Assembly (NCBI RefSeq): GCF_043235035.1 | Contig: NZ_JAZAQF010000078.1 | Coordinates: 217,145-281,144, forward strand | Origin: CACIAM-69d sp001698445 | GTDB taxonomy: Bacteria > Cyanobacteriota > Cyanobacteriia > CACIAM-69d | Direction: 5' to 3' | DNA: 64,000 nt | Part shown: positions 27,431 through 35,219 of the stretch, one piece after another | How positions within the stretch are numbered: the stretch's first letter is position 1 | How the letters are laid out: every line of letters begins with the position of its first letter | Translations under genes and position numbers: made by a program | The notes under the pieces: generated by a model | What the model saw: only the letters and a program-made list of their open reading frames with translations | Told to the model about the DNA's origin: nothing | Database searches by the model: none

Positions 27431-27664
27431 AAGGCTTGATCGAGAAGTTGGGTGATGAATGATTCAAAATGAATCGGGTGATCGCCCAACTCTGCCTCCG
27501 ATGCTAGCAAGATCAAGCAAGTCTCGGTGGACGAGTTTGCTCGCAAGTATGCCAAGGGTGAATTGGTGGCCAAGGCTGCTGCCAAGGTCTAAAAGGCTTG
27601 ATCGAGAAGTTGGGTGATGAATGATTCAAAATGAATCGGGTGATCGCCCAACTCTGCCTCCGAT
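27341..27664 (+). repeat. Perfect 162-bp tandem duplication covering the fbaA 3' end
   Basis: Bases 27341-27502 and 27503-27664 are identical by eye. The unit holds the last 29 codons of fbaA, its stop codon, and 72 bp of downstream DNA. The second copy is therefore a non-translated relic of the gene's C-terminus (starting ASKIKQVSVDEF). Identity, including non-coding bases, points to a very recent event or to an assembly artefact. The junction shows no obvious long microhomology. Confidence 0.95.
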
Positions 27665-27716
27665 TGATCATTAATTGGTCATTGATTAATCACTAAGTTT
27701 TTGACCCAAAAAGGAC

Positions 27717-27756
27717 AATAGCGGTGAAGCCAAGTGCCTCGCCGCTATTTTTTCTG
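27717..27756 (+). terminator. Rho-independent terminator of fbaA
   Basis: The stem AATAGCGG/CCGCTATT, with further pairing inside, is followed by TTTTTT. It lies past both copies of the duplicated unit, so both are likely in the fbaA mRNA. Confidence 0.85.
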
Positions 27757-27841
27757 TTTAGGGGGGTTGCCTTTGGGTTATTTGCCCTTGGGTTTGTGGC
27801 TTGGGTTGATTGTTGATGTCGATCGGCCAACAGCAACAAGC

Positions 27842-28237
27842 TTAATGAACCGGAACCACCCAATCGTTATGGCCCGTCAGGTTGCCGCCTTGAATGTGGT
27901 ATTGCATGGTGTCAGCAATGGCATTGTTTTCATCACAAAAAACAACGGGAGCCGTGAAGGGTCGATCGCTCAAGCGATAGGCGATCGCTAAACATTTGTC
28001 GCCCACTTCTCCCAACCGCGCAGAACCACCATTGAGCGTAAATTCGCCCGGCCCGGCAGGAATGGCGTAGGTGACCCAACGTTCACCATTGCGCAGATTA
28101 ACCAAATGCACTTGCTCATAGGCTTCAATGCCAGCTCGCTCCATCAACGCCGCATCAATGCCGACGCTGCCGTTGTAATCCACACTTTTGTCGGTGACGC
28201 GGATACCGTGAATTTTCCCGGAAACAAAGGTCTTCAT
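27842..28237 (-). CDS. panD: Aspartate 1-decarboxylase
   Basis: PanD makes beta-alanine for pantothenate and coenzyme A. The protein is made as a proenzyme that cleaves itself at a Gly-Ser bond to form a pyruvoyl cofactor; that bond is visible as Gly23-Ser24 in DYNGSVGID. Other family features are GKIHGIRVT, TYAIPAGPGEF and NGGSARLGEVGDKCLAIAY. The ATG at 28237 (131 residues) is preferred over an upstream TTG. An IS605-like remnant lies directly upstream. Confidence 0.9.
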   Translation of the reverse strand: MKTFVSGKIHGIRVTDKSVDYNGSVGIDAALMERAGIEAYEQVHLVNLRNGERWVTYAIPAGPGEFTLNGGSARLGEVGDKCLAIAYRLSDRPFTAPVVFCDENNAIADTMQYHIQGGNLTGHNDWVVPVH

Positions 28238-28258
28238 AAACAAAACTCTCGGGTCTGA

Positions 28259-28445
28259 AACCCCGCCCTTTTAGGGCAGATTTGCACTACAGTTGAACAC
28301 ATACCGAGGGGCATCCGGGAATTTAAGCCTGTGGAGCAAACATAAGACCGAGAAACCTTTGGGGTGGAGGCAGTTGCTAAGAAGCAGGAATCTAAGTCGT
28401 GAGGCTTAGAGAATCCCCGCTCCTTTAGGGCGGGGAGTATGTCAA
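28259..28445 (+). mobile_element. Non-autonomous IS200/IS605-type remnant (PATE/MITE-like)
   Basis: The left end has a hairpin (GCCCT-TTT-AGGGC, 28265-28277). The right end reads GAATCCCCGCTCCTTTAGGG then CGGGGAGTATGTCAA (hairpin 28415-28435), a form I associate with right ends of TnpB-carrying IS200/IS605 elements. Inside is another hairpin (TCTAAG at 28391 with CTTAGA at 28405). No transposase or TnpB frame is left. The right part could be the fossil of an omega-RNA. It lies between panD and dusB, upstream of panD. Confidence 0.6.
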
Positions 28446-28505
28446 TTCAGAGTCTTTCCTGTTTCAGGGCCTTTTAGTTGACAGGTTCTGAGGAGTCGAT
28501 CGGGG

Positions 28506-29591
28506 CTAGGCCAAAACGGGTTCGTTAATTGGCTCGTTTGGTTGTTCTGATTCTGGGCCGATCGTGCCGAATTCGGCTTCGTGGCGTTCAATTTGGGCAA
28601 TGGTGCGATCGATCAGGGCCACCCCTTCGGCGGCCGTTTCAATCCGGCAGAGTTGGCCGCGCAACTCCGCTGCCCCATAGAACCCCTTGGCATACCAGGT
28701 CATGTGCTTCCGGGCTTGGCGAACACCCCGATCGCCCTTGTAAGCGGCCAACATGGTCAGGTGTTCTTGGGCACAACGCAACCGCTCGATCGGGCTGGGC
28801 TGGGGGCGCAACTCGCCGGTTTTCAGGAAATGGTCAATTTCACCCACCAAGAACGGATAGCCCATGGTTCCCCGCGAGCACATCACCCCATCCGCGCCGG
28901 TTTCCGCCAAACAACGCACCGCAGCCTCCACGGAAAAAATATCCCCGTTGGCAATGACCGGCACGGAAACCGCTTCCTTCACCCGTTGAATCCAAATCCA
29001 TTTGGCGGGACCGTTATAGCCCTGGGCCCTGGTGCGACCGTGAATGGTCAGCATGGCTGCGCCGGCCGCTTCCATCCGCCGGGCAAAATCCACGATATTA
29101 ATTTCGCTTTCGTTCCAGCCAATCCGTGATTTTACGGTGACCGGCACGTTCACCGCCGCCACCACAGCCCGCACGATCGCCTCGGCCGTTTCTGGGTCGC
29201 GCAACAGGGAAGAACCGCCACCGTTTTTGGTGATTTTGTTCACCGGGCAGCCCATGTTGATGTCCACGGTGTCGGCCCCTTCTTCAACGGCCATTTGGGC
29301 CGCCTCGGCCAAAAATTGCGGGCGACAGTCAAACAGTTGAATGCTGATGGGGCGCTCTTCGGCGGAAACCTCCATGATTTGCGGAAGCTGCCGTGCGTAG
29401 TGCAGCCCGGTGGCGTTCACCATTTCGGTGTACATCATCGAGGTGGGTGCATAGCGCCGCACCAAACGCCGAAAGACCAAATCCGTGACACCAGACAGGG
29501 GCGCTTGCAACACGCGGCTCTGAAGGGTGACGGAACCAATTTGGAGTGGTTCGGCCAAACGGGCTTTGAGTTCAGGGGATAGGGTCAACAT
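28506..29591 (-). CDS. dusB: tRNA-dihydrouridine synthase
   Basis: This FMN enzyme reduces uridine to dihydrouridine in tRNA D-loops. The TIM-barrel shows the family motifs LQAPLSGVTDLVFR, the catalytic Cys loop DINMGCPVNKITKNGGGSSLL, TIHGRTRAQGYNGPA, and VIANGDIFS, and a C-terminal helical domain. It fits the DusB/NifR3 group. I take the ATG at 29591 (362 codons including stop) because the in-frame TTG at 29645 lies in unrelated sequence. A short acidic Glu/Pro tail follows residue 340. Confidence 0.9.
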   Translation of the reverse strand: MLTLSPELKARLAEPLQIGSVTLQSRVLQAPLSGVTDLVFRRLVRRYAPTSMMYTEMVNATGLHYARQLPQIMEVSAEERPISIQLFDCRPQFLAEAAQMAVEEGADTVDINMGCPVNKITKNGGGSSLLRDPETAEAIVRAVVAAVNVPVTVKSRIGWNESEINIVDFARRMEAAGAAMLTIHGRTRAQGYNGPAKWIWIQRVKEAVSVPVIANGDIFSVEAAVRCLAETGADGVMCSRGTMGYPFLVGEIDHFLKTGELRPQPSPIERLRCAQEHLTMLAAYKGDRGVRQARKHMTWYAKGFYGAAELRGQLCRIETAAEGVALIDRTIAQIERHEAEFGTIGPESEQPNEPINEPVLA

Positions 29592-29746
29592 GGGCGATCG
29601 AAAGGGGCGATCGAGGCATTGGTCACCGGCTGCAACCGTGGGCAATGCGATCGGGACAGGAAACCGTGGCTGAGGGATGGGGAATTTCCCCTAAAAGTTG
29701 GCTTTTGAATATCGCCTAAGAAATATTGCCTAAGAAATATCGTCTC

Positions 29747-29880
29747 AAGAGGATGTCTGGAAAGTGTCTTTCGACACGGACCAAGCATCAACCGTCGCGA
29801 GGCAAGGAGCTTAAGCCCCTTGTTTATGTTGATCGCTGGGGCCCGCAAGGTAGCCAGTTGGGCTGTTCAGACATTCCCTA
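29747..29880. mobile_element. MITE-like inverted-repeat element, copy B (134 bp)
   Basis: The left end AAGAGGATGTCTGGAAAG and the right end CTGTTCAGACATTCC form imperfect inverted repeats. The centre has AGGAGCTTAAGCCCCTTG. Ends and centre match copy A at 13914-14053, while the DNA between has diverged. It lies upstream of dusB, in the gap to the next gene. Short direct repeats (TAAGAAATAT) flank its left side. Confidence 0.6.
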
Positions 29881-29987
29881 AAAATCTTGTTTTAAATCTT
29901 TCTTCAAGAATACATGGGAATTTGATCGCCCCTTCTGGAAATCGAGCGGCGGCGACAGGGCCTTAGATTGGCACTGTTGCCAAGGAT

Positions 29988-30689
29988 TCATCGCTTCGTG
30001 GGGGCCCCAGCGGGCGGCAGTTCTCCACCGATGACGGTTGATCGCTCAAAGAGCAACTGTCGAGCGCGGGCAGCTCCCAATTCTCCATAAACTCGCAAGG
30101 TGTAGGAACCGGGCGGCAAGGGGCCGATCGTGCCGGTAATTTGGTAATCGCATAGACAGCGACAATGTTCCCCCTCATTGCGTTCCACGACGGTGATGAT
30201 CGATTGGCCGCCTTCGCGATCGAGGGAGCGATCGAGCACAAAAGCCGCACAGCAGGTGTAGGTCAAATCATGGCCAAAGACCAGCGTTCTGCCTTCGGTG
30301 CTGATGGCGATGTTGCTGACCAACTCTCGTCCCAAGGCCAAGGGGGAACGGATCAACCCCTCGGATGCCCCACTTTTGCAGGTTAGGGCCCGAGCCGCCG
30401 CCCAAAGAGGCGCAACCGCAGGCGATATCGAGGCATCTTCGCAACCGGAAACCGAATAGTCAAACTTCAGCTCACGATCCGGGCCGGGCGCAGTCACCCG
30501 GGGCGCAGGCTGAGGTTGCCCAACCCGGTCGATCGCTCCCGGGAGCGCCTGGGCCACCGCCGATCGCCCTTGATCAATCGCCTCAATGGCCAACAGGGCC
30601 ACACAACCCAGCACCACAGCCCAGCCCAAGGGTGATCGGAAGGGCGATCGCTGGCCCGATCGGTCACGCGATCGATGAATTTGTTGCAT
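29988..30689 (-). CDS. Exported Cys-rich protein of unknown function
   Basis: I use the ATG at 30689, preceded by GGGAGG, not the upstream TTG at 30743. An uncleaved anchor or signal sequence (LGWAVVLGCVALLAIEAI, about residues 25-42) is followed by a Pro-rich stretch and a compact domain. That domain has eight cysteines, including CCAAF and HCRCLCDY, and ends in a beta-rich GPLPPGSYTLRVYGELG segment typical of Ig-like or secreted domains. Disulfides or metal binding are likely. Function unknown; it stands alone. Confidence 0.65.
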   Translation of the reverse strand: MQQIHRSRDRSGQRSPFRSPLGWAVVLGCVALLAIEAIDQGRSAVAQALPGAIDRVGQPQPAPRVTAPGPDRELKFDYSVSGCEDASISPAVAPLWAAARALTCKSGASEGLIRSPLALGRELVSNIAISTEGRTLVFGHDLTYTCCAAFVLDRSLDREGGQSIITVVERNEGEHCRCLCDYQITGTIGPLPPGSYTLRVYGELGAARARQLLFERSTVIGGELPPAGAPTKR

Positions 30690-31217
30690 TCCCCCAATCC
30701 TCCCTTGCGCCTCGTGCAATTTACCAGCTCCCGATCGCCCCAATACTCCACTGATTCATGGCCGCCTGTCGCCATTCCGCCAGGGTGGCCAACCAATCTC
30801 GCTCGATCGCCCCAGACTTCCGCAGTCAAACATCAAGCAGGCTGGTTTGGGATCTGGCCGGCGCTGAATCGGGCTGGTCTTGGATTTTGTCTAGGATCTG
30901 CTCCAATCATAACGATCACCCCCGGGCCGGAGTCATCTATCAAAGCAATTGCCATAGCGGCCTGAACCGGTGCATCGTGCAGGTTAATGAATTGACCGCT
31001 GGCTGACCCGAGCGATCGGGATGCTGAGATCAATTGTTAACGATTGTTAAGAATTAATTGAGTGCTTGACACTTCTAGAGGAGTTCGCTAATTTAGATAT
31101 CGCGAAAGGCGCGGACGGCAAGCAAAACGCGAGCGAAACGCCCACAGCAAAAGAACTCAAGCGATGGTAAAGTAAGTTTACCGAGCCTGAGCGCTCCGAG
31201 CGAAAGCTCAATGATAC
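30690..31217. other. Intergenic region upstream of tRNA-Glu
   Basis: No gene is seen on either strand. The last 150 bp before the tRNA contain short imperfect inverted words (GAGCGCTCCGAGCGAAAGCTC type), possibly part of the tRNA promoter or leader. Confidence 0.45.
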
Positions 31218-31290
31218 GCCCCCATCGTCTAGAGGCCTAGGACACCTCCCTTTCACGGAGGCGACGGGGATTCGAATTCCCCTGGGGGTA
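31218..31290 (+). tRNA. trnE: tRNA-Glu (TTC)
   Basis: A 73-nt cloverleaf is visible: acceptor GCCCCCA with TGGGGGT, D-arm, anticodon stem CCTCC/GGAGG with loop CTTTCAC (anticodon TTC), and T-loop GATTCGAATTC. CCA is not encoded. In cyanobacteria this tRNA also feeds tetrapyrrole synthesis through glutamyl-tRNA reductase. Confidence 0.95.
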
Positions 31291-31350
31291 TCAAAAATAA
31301 AACTGACTAGCAAGACGGATCACGCCGGAAGTTAGGAAGGATTAAGAGTC

Positions 31351-31380
31351 GAGAGTCTGTCGTAATTACGACAGGCTCTC
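31351..31380. repeat. 30-bp near-perfect palindrome
   Basis: GAGAGTCTGTCGTAA is followed without spacer by its complement, with one G-T mismatch. It lies 60 bp past tRNA-Glu. It has no T-tract, so it may be a protein-binding palindrome or a cruciform as easily as a terminator. Confidence 0.75.
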
Positions 31381-31452
31381 AGCCCATTGGGGGATTCCCG
31401 TAATCCTTGGGTGTTCCCAGGGGGGACAGGGTTAGGGCGATCGCCCGGGTTA

Positions 31453-31471
31453 GGGTTGGGAGACCCAACCC
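31453..31471. repeat. Hairpin repeat GGGTTGGG-AGA-CCCAACCC
   Basis: An 8-bp perfect stem with a 3-base loop is followed by CCTACGG. It has the same CCCCTAC edge as the GGGCGCAC hairpins at 35.1 kb and 49.3 kb. The nearby AGGCCCTAAGCCCCTTGT (31492-31510) resembles the centre of the inverted-repeat elements at 13.9 and 29.7 kb. No gene is seen in 31291-31577. Confidence 0.65.
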
Positions 31472-31577
31472 CTACGGCGATGGAAATGACGACAGGCCCT
31501 AAGCCCCTTGTCTAGGGCGGCGGCGACCGTTGAGGTATGGAAACAACCGTTATTCCAGGAAATCGACCCTAACGCCC

Positions 31578-32018
31578 TTACAGAACCGCGCCGAGTTGTC
31601 GCTCCAGTTTCCGAATCAGGCCCGCACGACTGACCACGGTGGCCGTTTGCCGCTCGATGCGCACAAACACACGCCCCGAAAACCACTTGCGCCAGGAAGC
31701 GCGTTCATAAACCTGGATGCCGGTGCGATCGCCCAGCACGGTTGTGGGATCCACCGTCACAAATTCCCAGCTCGTGAGCAGTTGCTCCAGTTGCGTTTGC
31801 AGATCATTGCCCGATCGCACCGTCAGCTCCAGCGAAGCCGTGCGGTTGAAATAAGCCCCCAACAGCCCCAACACCAGCCCGATCGGCAAGGCTGTTTCGA
31901 TCGCCTCCAGACCCAACCGTCCACCAAACAGCAACGGCGCACTCGAGAAAGTGGCCACCACCGTCGCCATCACGGTGTAGTAGACAAATGTGAACAAAAA
32001 TCCTGGCCCCTGTGGCAT
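31578..32018 (-). CDS. Small membrane protein of unknown function
   Basis: The ATG at 32018 gives 146 residues starting MPQGPGFLFTF; an in-frame upstream extension to 32090 looks non-coding. Two TM segments lie at the N-terminus (FVYYTVMATVVATFSSAPLLFG; IETALPIGLVLGLLGAYF). A soluble domain of about 90 residues follows, with a hydrophilic beta/alpha pattern (QLEQLLTSWEFVTVDPTTVLGDRTGIQVYERASWRKW). It looks like conserved cyanobacterial hypothetical proteins that have a cytoplasmic C-terminal domain. The divergent neighbour is thiC with its riboswitch. Confidence 0.65.
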   Translation of the reverse strand: MPQGPGFLFTFVYYTVMATVVATFSSAPLLFGGRLGLEAIETALPIGLVLGLLGAYFNRTASLELTVRSGNDLQTQLEQLLTSWEFVTVDPTTVLGDRTGIQVYERASWRKWFSGRVFVRIERQTATVVSRAGLIRKLERQLGAVL

Positions 32019-32220
32019 GGTCTGGCGACTCCGTACAACGTTTCCAACACAATTTCCCACCCAATTTAGACGCGATCGCCCGCCAATCAAACCCCGATCG
32101 CGATTCTGAGGCTTTCCCTAAATTGATCCTTTCCCAGTCGATCCCCGCCCGGTTTTCCAGCCCATGGCAGCCAAGGCAAAATGGTAGGATGAAACCTCAG
32201 CGCCAGCTCCACCACTGGCC

Positions 32221-32305
32221 AAGCTAGGGGTGTCTGGGATCCTTGCCCAGGCTGAGAACACACCCTTAGAACCTGATCCGGTTCAAACCGGCGTAGGAAA
32301 GCTAC
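32221..32305 (+). promoter_or_regulatory. TPP riboswitch (THI element)
   Basis: The conserved thi-box segments are present in order: GGGGTG near the 5' end, CAGGCTGAGAACACACCC with the CUGAGA pyrimidine-sensing core, and ACCTGATCCGGTTCAAACCG followed by GCGTAGGAAAGCTAC. The flanking AGCT words pair to close helix P1. It ends 18 bp before the thiC ATG, so it probably controls thiC by hiding the ribosome binding site (GAGGAA) when TPP is bound. Confidence 0.95.
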
Positions 32306-32323
32306 TTTTTTGAGGAACCAAAT

Positions 32324-33715
32324 ATGTTGCGTAGCGAATGGGTTGCCAAGCGTCGCGGTCAAGAAAACGTGTCGCAAATGCACTACGCACGTCAGGGCAT
32401 CATCACCGAGGAGATGCTCTACGTTGCCCAACGCGAAAACCTCACCCCCGAACTGATTCGCGACGAGGTGGCCCGCGGCCGGATGATCATTCCGGCTAAC
32501 ATCAACCACCCCAACTTGGAGCCGATGGCGATCGGGATTGCCTCCAAGTGCAAAGTGAACGCCAACATCGGCGCATCGCCCAACTCCTCCAACCTGGCCG
32601 AAGAAGTGGCCAAGCTGGAACTGGCGGTGAAGTATGGCGCGGACACCGTGATGGACTTGTCCACCGGCGGCGGCAATCTGGACGAAATCCGCACGGCGAT
32701 CATCAACGCCTCGCCCGTGCCGATCGGGACGGTGCCGATCTACCAAGCCCTGGAAAGCGTCCATGGTCGGATCGAAAACCTGACCGCCGATGATTTCCTG
32801 CACATCATCGAAAAGCACGCCCAACAAGGTGTGGACTACATGACGATCCACGCCGGGATCTTGATTGAGCACCTGCCCTTGGTCAAGAGCCGGATCACCG
32901 GCATCGTGTCGCGTGGCGGCGGCATCATCGCCCGCTGGATGCTGCACCACCACAAGCAAAACCCGCTCTACACGCACTTCGACGACATCATCCAAATCTT
33001 CAAGAAGTACGATGTGTCCTTCAGCTTGGGCGACTCGCTGCGCCCCGGCTGTACCCACGATGCGTCCGATGAAGCGCAATTGGCCGAGCTGAAAACCCTG
33101 GGCCAACTGACTCGCCGCGCCTGGGAGCACGATGTGCAGGTGATGGTGGAAGGCCCCGGCCATGTGCCGATGGATCAGATTGAGTTCAACGTGAAGAAGC
33201 AGATGGAAGAGTGCTCCGAAGCGCCTTTCTATGTGTTGGGGCCGCTGGTGACGGACATCGCACCGGGCTACGACCACATCACCAGTGCGATCGGGGCGGC
33301 CATGGCCGGCTGGTATGGCACGGCGATGCTCTGCTATGTCACGCCGAAGGAGCACCTGGGCTTGCCGAACGCGGAAGACGTGCGCAACGGTTTGATCGCC
33401 TACAAGATCGCGGCCCACGCGGCGGACATTGCTCGCCACCGGCCCGGCGCGCGCGATCGGGACGATGAACTCTCGGCCGCTCGCTACAACTTCGATTGGA
33501 ACAAGCAGTTTGAGCTGTCCCTCGATCCGGAGCGGGCCAAGGAATACCACGACGAAACCTTGCCGGCCGACATCTACAAAACCGCTGAGTTCTGCTCGAT
33601 GTGTGGGCCGAAGTTCTGCCCGATGCAAACCAAGGTGGATGCGGATCAGTTGACGGAGCTGGAGAAGTTCCTGGCCAGCGAAGCCGCGAAGAAAGACCTG
33701 GTGGCGGCTCCGTAA
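32324..33715 (+). CDS. thiC: Phosphomethylpyrimidine synthase
   Basis: ThiC is a radical-SAM enzyme that turns aminoimidazole ribotide into hydroxymethylpyrimidine phosphate for thiamine. The 463-residue protein carries the C-terminal cluster-binding motif CSMCGPKFC and the core motifs NANIGASPNSS, DLSTGGGNLDEIR, SLGDSLRPGCTHDA, VEGPGHVPMDQI and APGYDHITSAIG. The length fits the short bacterial/cyanobacterial form without the long N-terminal domain. A TPP riboswitch lies directly upstream. The whole gene is covered by an open frame on the other strand that I regard as a codon-bias artefact. Confidence 0.97.
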   Translation: MLRSEWVAKRRGQENVSQMHYARQGIITEEMLYVAQRENLTPELIRDEVARGRMIIPANINHPNLEPMAIGIASKCKVNANIGASPNSSNLAEEVAKLELAVKYGADTVMDLSTGGGNLDEIRTAIINASPVPIGTVPIYQALESVHGRIENLTADDFLHIIEKHAQQGVDYMTIHAGILIEHLPLVKSRITGIVSRGGGIIARWMLHHHKQNPLYTHFDDIIQIFKKYDVSFSLGDSLRPGCTHDASDEAQLAELKTLGQLTRRAWEHDVQVMVEGPGHVPMDQIEFNVKKQMEECSEAPFYVLGPLVTDIAPGYDHITSAIGAAMAGWYGTAMLCYVTPKEHLGLPNAEDVRNGLIAYKIAAHAADIARHRPGARDRDDELSAARYNFDWNKQFELSLDPERAKEYHDETLPADIYKTAEFCSMCGPKFCPMQTKVDADQLTELEKFLASEAAKKDLVAAP

Positions 33716-33784
33716 GGGTCAATCACTGGACTGATGGGTGGCTCGATCAAACCTAACGGGGCGATCGCGCCGCCTAGCTAGCAA

Positions 33785-33805
33785 GGGGTGGGATTTTCCT
33801 ACCCC
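33785..33805. terminator. Hairpin between convergent thiC and LRR genes
   Basis: GGGGTGGG and CCTACCCC form an 8-bp stem (one wobble) around a short T-rich loop. It overlaps the stop codon of the convergent LRR gene. Terminator function is likely but a U-tract is lacking. Confidence 0.5.
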
Positions 33806-35064
33806 AGTTTCCAGCACTTGGGATCCAGCCATATTGTCTGTTCTTGTAGTTGAGCGATCGACTCCGGTAACTCACTCAGTTGGTTGTCTTGGAGGTCAAG
33901 ACTTGTCAGATTTTTCAGTTCAAGGATGACTGCTGGTAGCTCAGTCAGTTGGTTGCCTTTGAGGTAAAGCTCAGTCAGATTTTTCAGTTGCCCAAGCTCT
34001 GCCGGTAGATCAGTTAGTTGGTTGCCATCGAGGGAAAGACTTGTCAGATTTTTCAGTTGCCCAAGCTCTGCCGGTAGATCAGTTAGTTGGTTGCCATCGA
34101 GGGAAAGACTTGTCAGATTTTGCAGTTGTCCAAGCTCTGCTGGTAGCTCAGTTAGTTGGTTGCCATCGAGGGAAAGACTTGTCAAATTTTGCAGTTGTCC
34201 AAGCTCTGCTGGTAGTTTGCTTAGTTGGTTGCGCCTGAGGTCAAGCGTGGTCAGATTTTGTAGTTGCGCGATCGCTGCCGGTAACTCCCTCAGCGGGTTA
34301 TGGCTGAGGTAAAGCGTGGTCAGATTTTGTAGTTGCGCGATTGCTGCCGGTAACTCCCTCAGTTGATTGAAGTTGAAAAACAGCTCTTTCAAATTTTTCA
34401 GTTGCCCAAACTCTGCCGGTAGCTCGCTCAGTTGGTTGTAGCTGAGAACCAGTTCAGTCAGACTTTGCAGTTGCCCAAACTCTGCCGGTAGCTCGCTCAA
34501 TTGGTTGATGTAGAAGGAAAGCTTTGTCAAATTTTTCAGTTGCCCAAACTCCGCTGGAAGCTTACTCAGTTGGTTTCTGTCGAAGTCAATCTTGGTCAGA
34601 TTTTGCAGTTGCCCAAACTCTGCCGGTAGCTCGCTCAGTTGGTTAGAGCAGAGAGACAGCTCACGCAGATTTTTTAGTTGCCCAAACTCTGCCGGTAGCT
34701 CGCTCAGTTGGTTGTAGCCGAGAAACAGCTCTTCCAAATTTCGCAGCTGCCCAAACTCTGCTGGTAACTCTTTCAGTTGGTTGGAAGGGAGATTAAGCAG
34801 TCTCAGATTTTGTAGTTGACCAATTTCTGCTGGTAGTTCTCTCAATTGGTTGTCGCTGAGCAACAGCTCGATCAGATTTCTCAGTTGACCAATTTCTGCT
34901 GGTAGCTCTCTCAAAGAACACCCGATGCGTAGCTCAGTCAGATTTTGCAGTTGACCAATTTCTGCTGGTAATAGGGCAGGCCCCCGCCCCCACCAAATAG
35001 CCAACTGCGTTCGTTCCTCCGCTTTAGCCTGCTCCAGCAGCGCCAACAACTCCGCTCGTTCCAT
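33799..35064 (-). CDS. Leucine-rich-repeat protein (about 16-17 repeats)
   Basis: After a helical N-terminus (MERAELLALLEQAKAEERTQLA) the 421-residue protein is built almost only of 23-residue LRRs of the form LPAEfGQLxNLTxLxLxxNQLxE. The start resembles the front of cyanobacterial Roco-type LRR proteins, but no ROC GTPase, COR or kinase domain follows; the frame ends right after the last repeat. It is therefore a free LRR solenoid, probably a protein-binding scaffold in the cytosol. The DNA repeats are strongly similar (69-bp period), so copy number likely varies between strains. The N-terminal repeat is degenerate (AIWWGRGPALLPAEIG). Confidence 0.85.
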   Translation of the reverse strand: MERAELLALLEQAKAEERTQLAIWWGRGPALLPAEIGQLQNLTELRIGCSLRELPAEIGQLRNLIELLLSDNQLRELPAEIGQLQNLRLLNLPSNQLKELPAEFGQLRNLEELFLGYNQLSELPAEFGQLKNLRELSLCSNQLSELPAEFGQLQNLTKIDFDRNQLSKLPAEFGQLKNLTKLSFYINQLSELPAEFGQLQSLTELVLSYNQLSELPAEFGQLKNLKELFFNFNQLRELPAAIAQLQNLTTLYLSHNPLRELPAAIAQLQNLTTLDLRRNQLSKLPAELGQLQNLTSLSLDGNQLTELPAELGQLQNLTSLSLDGNQLTDLPAELGQLKNLTSLSLDGNQLTDLPAELGQLKNLTELYLKGNQLTELPAVILELKNLTSLDLQDNQLSELPESIAQLQEQTIWLDPKCWKLG

Positions 35065-35123
35065 GCCGCCGCCCCCTTACATCACCGCTCCCATTGTAGG
35101 AGCCTATCCCCAACATCCCGTAG

Positions 35124-35219
35124 GGGCGCATCGCCATGCGCCCTCCGATACGCAAGATCTCCGAGGATCGATTCATTTCCAGCGATCGGCCCCGGCGGAG
35201 GGCGTACCGCTGTACGCCC
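35124..35219. repeat. Pair of covarying hairpins (GTAGGGGCGCAT...CCCCTAC)
   Basis: Two 8-bp hairpins, GGGCGCAT-CGCC-ATGCGCCC (35124-35143) and GGGCGTAC-CGCT-GTACGCCC (35200-35219), face each other with outer GTAGG and CCTAC words. The same family occurs at 49274-49337 with GCAC stems. The stems differ but keep pairing. Confidence 0.7.

Noticed and set aside
28265..28277. Simple terminator for panD
   Set aside because: The hairpin is upstream of panD, not behind it, and fits better as the left end of the IS605-like remnant.
32087..33628. 513-codon open frame antisense to thiC
   Set aside because: It covers a fully conserved thiC gene whose strong GC3 codon bias leaves few stops on the other strand; its product is His/Val/Gly-rich without any recognisable domain.
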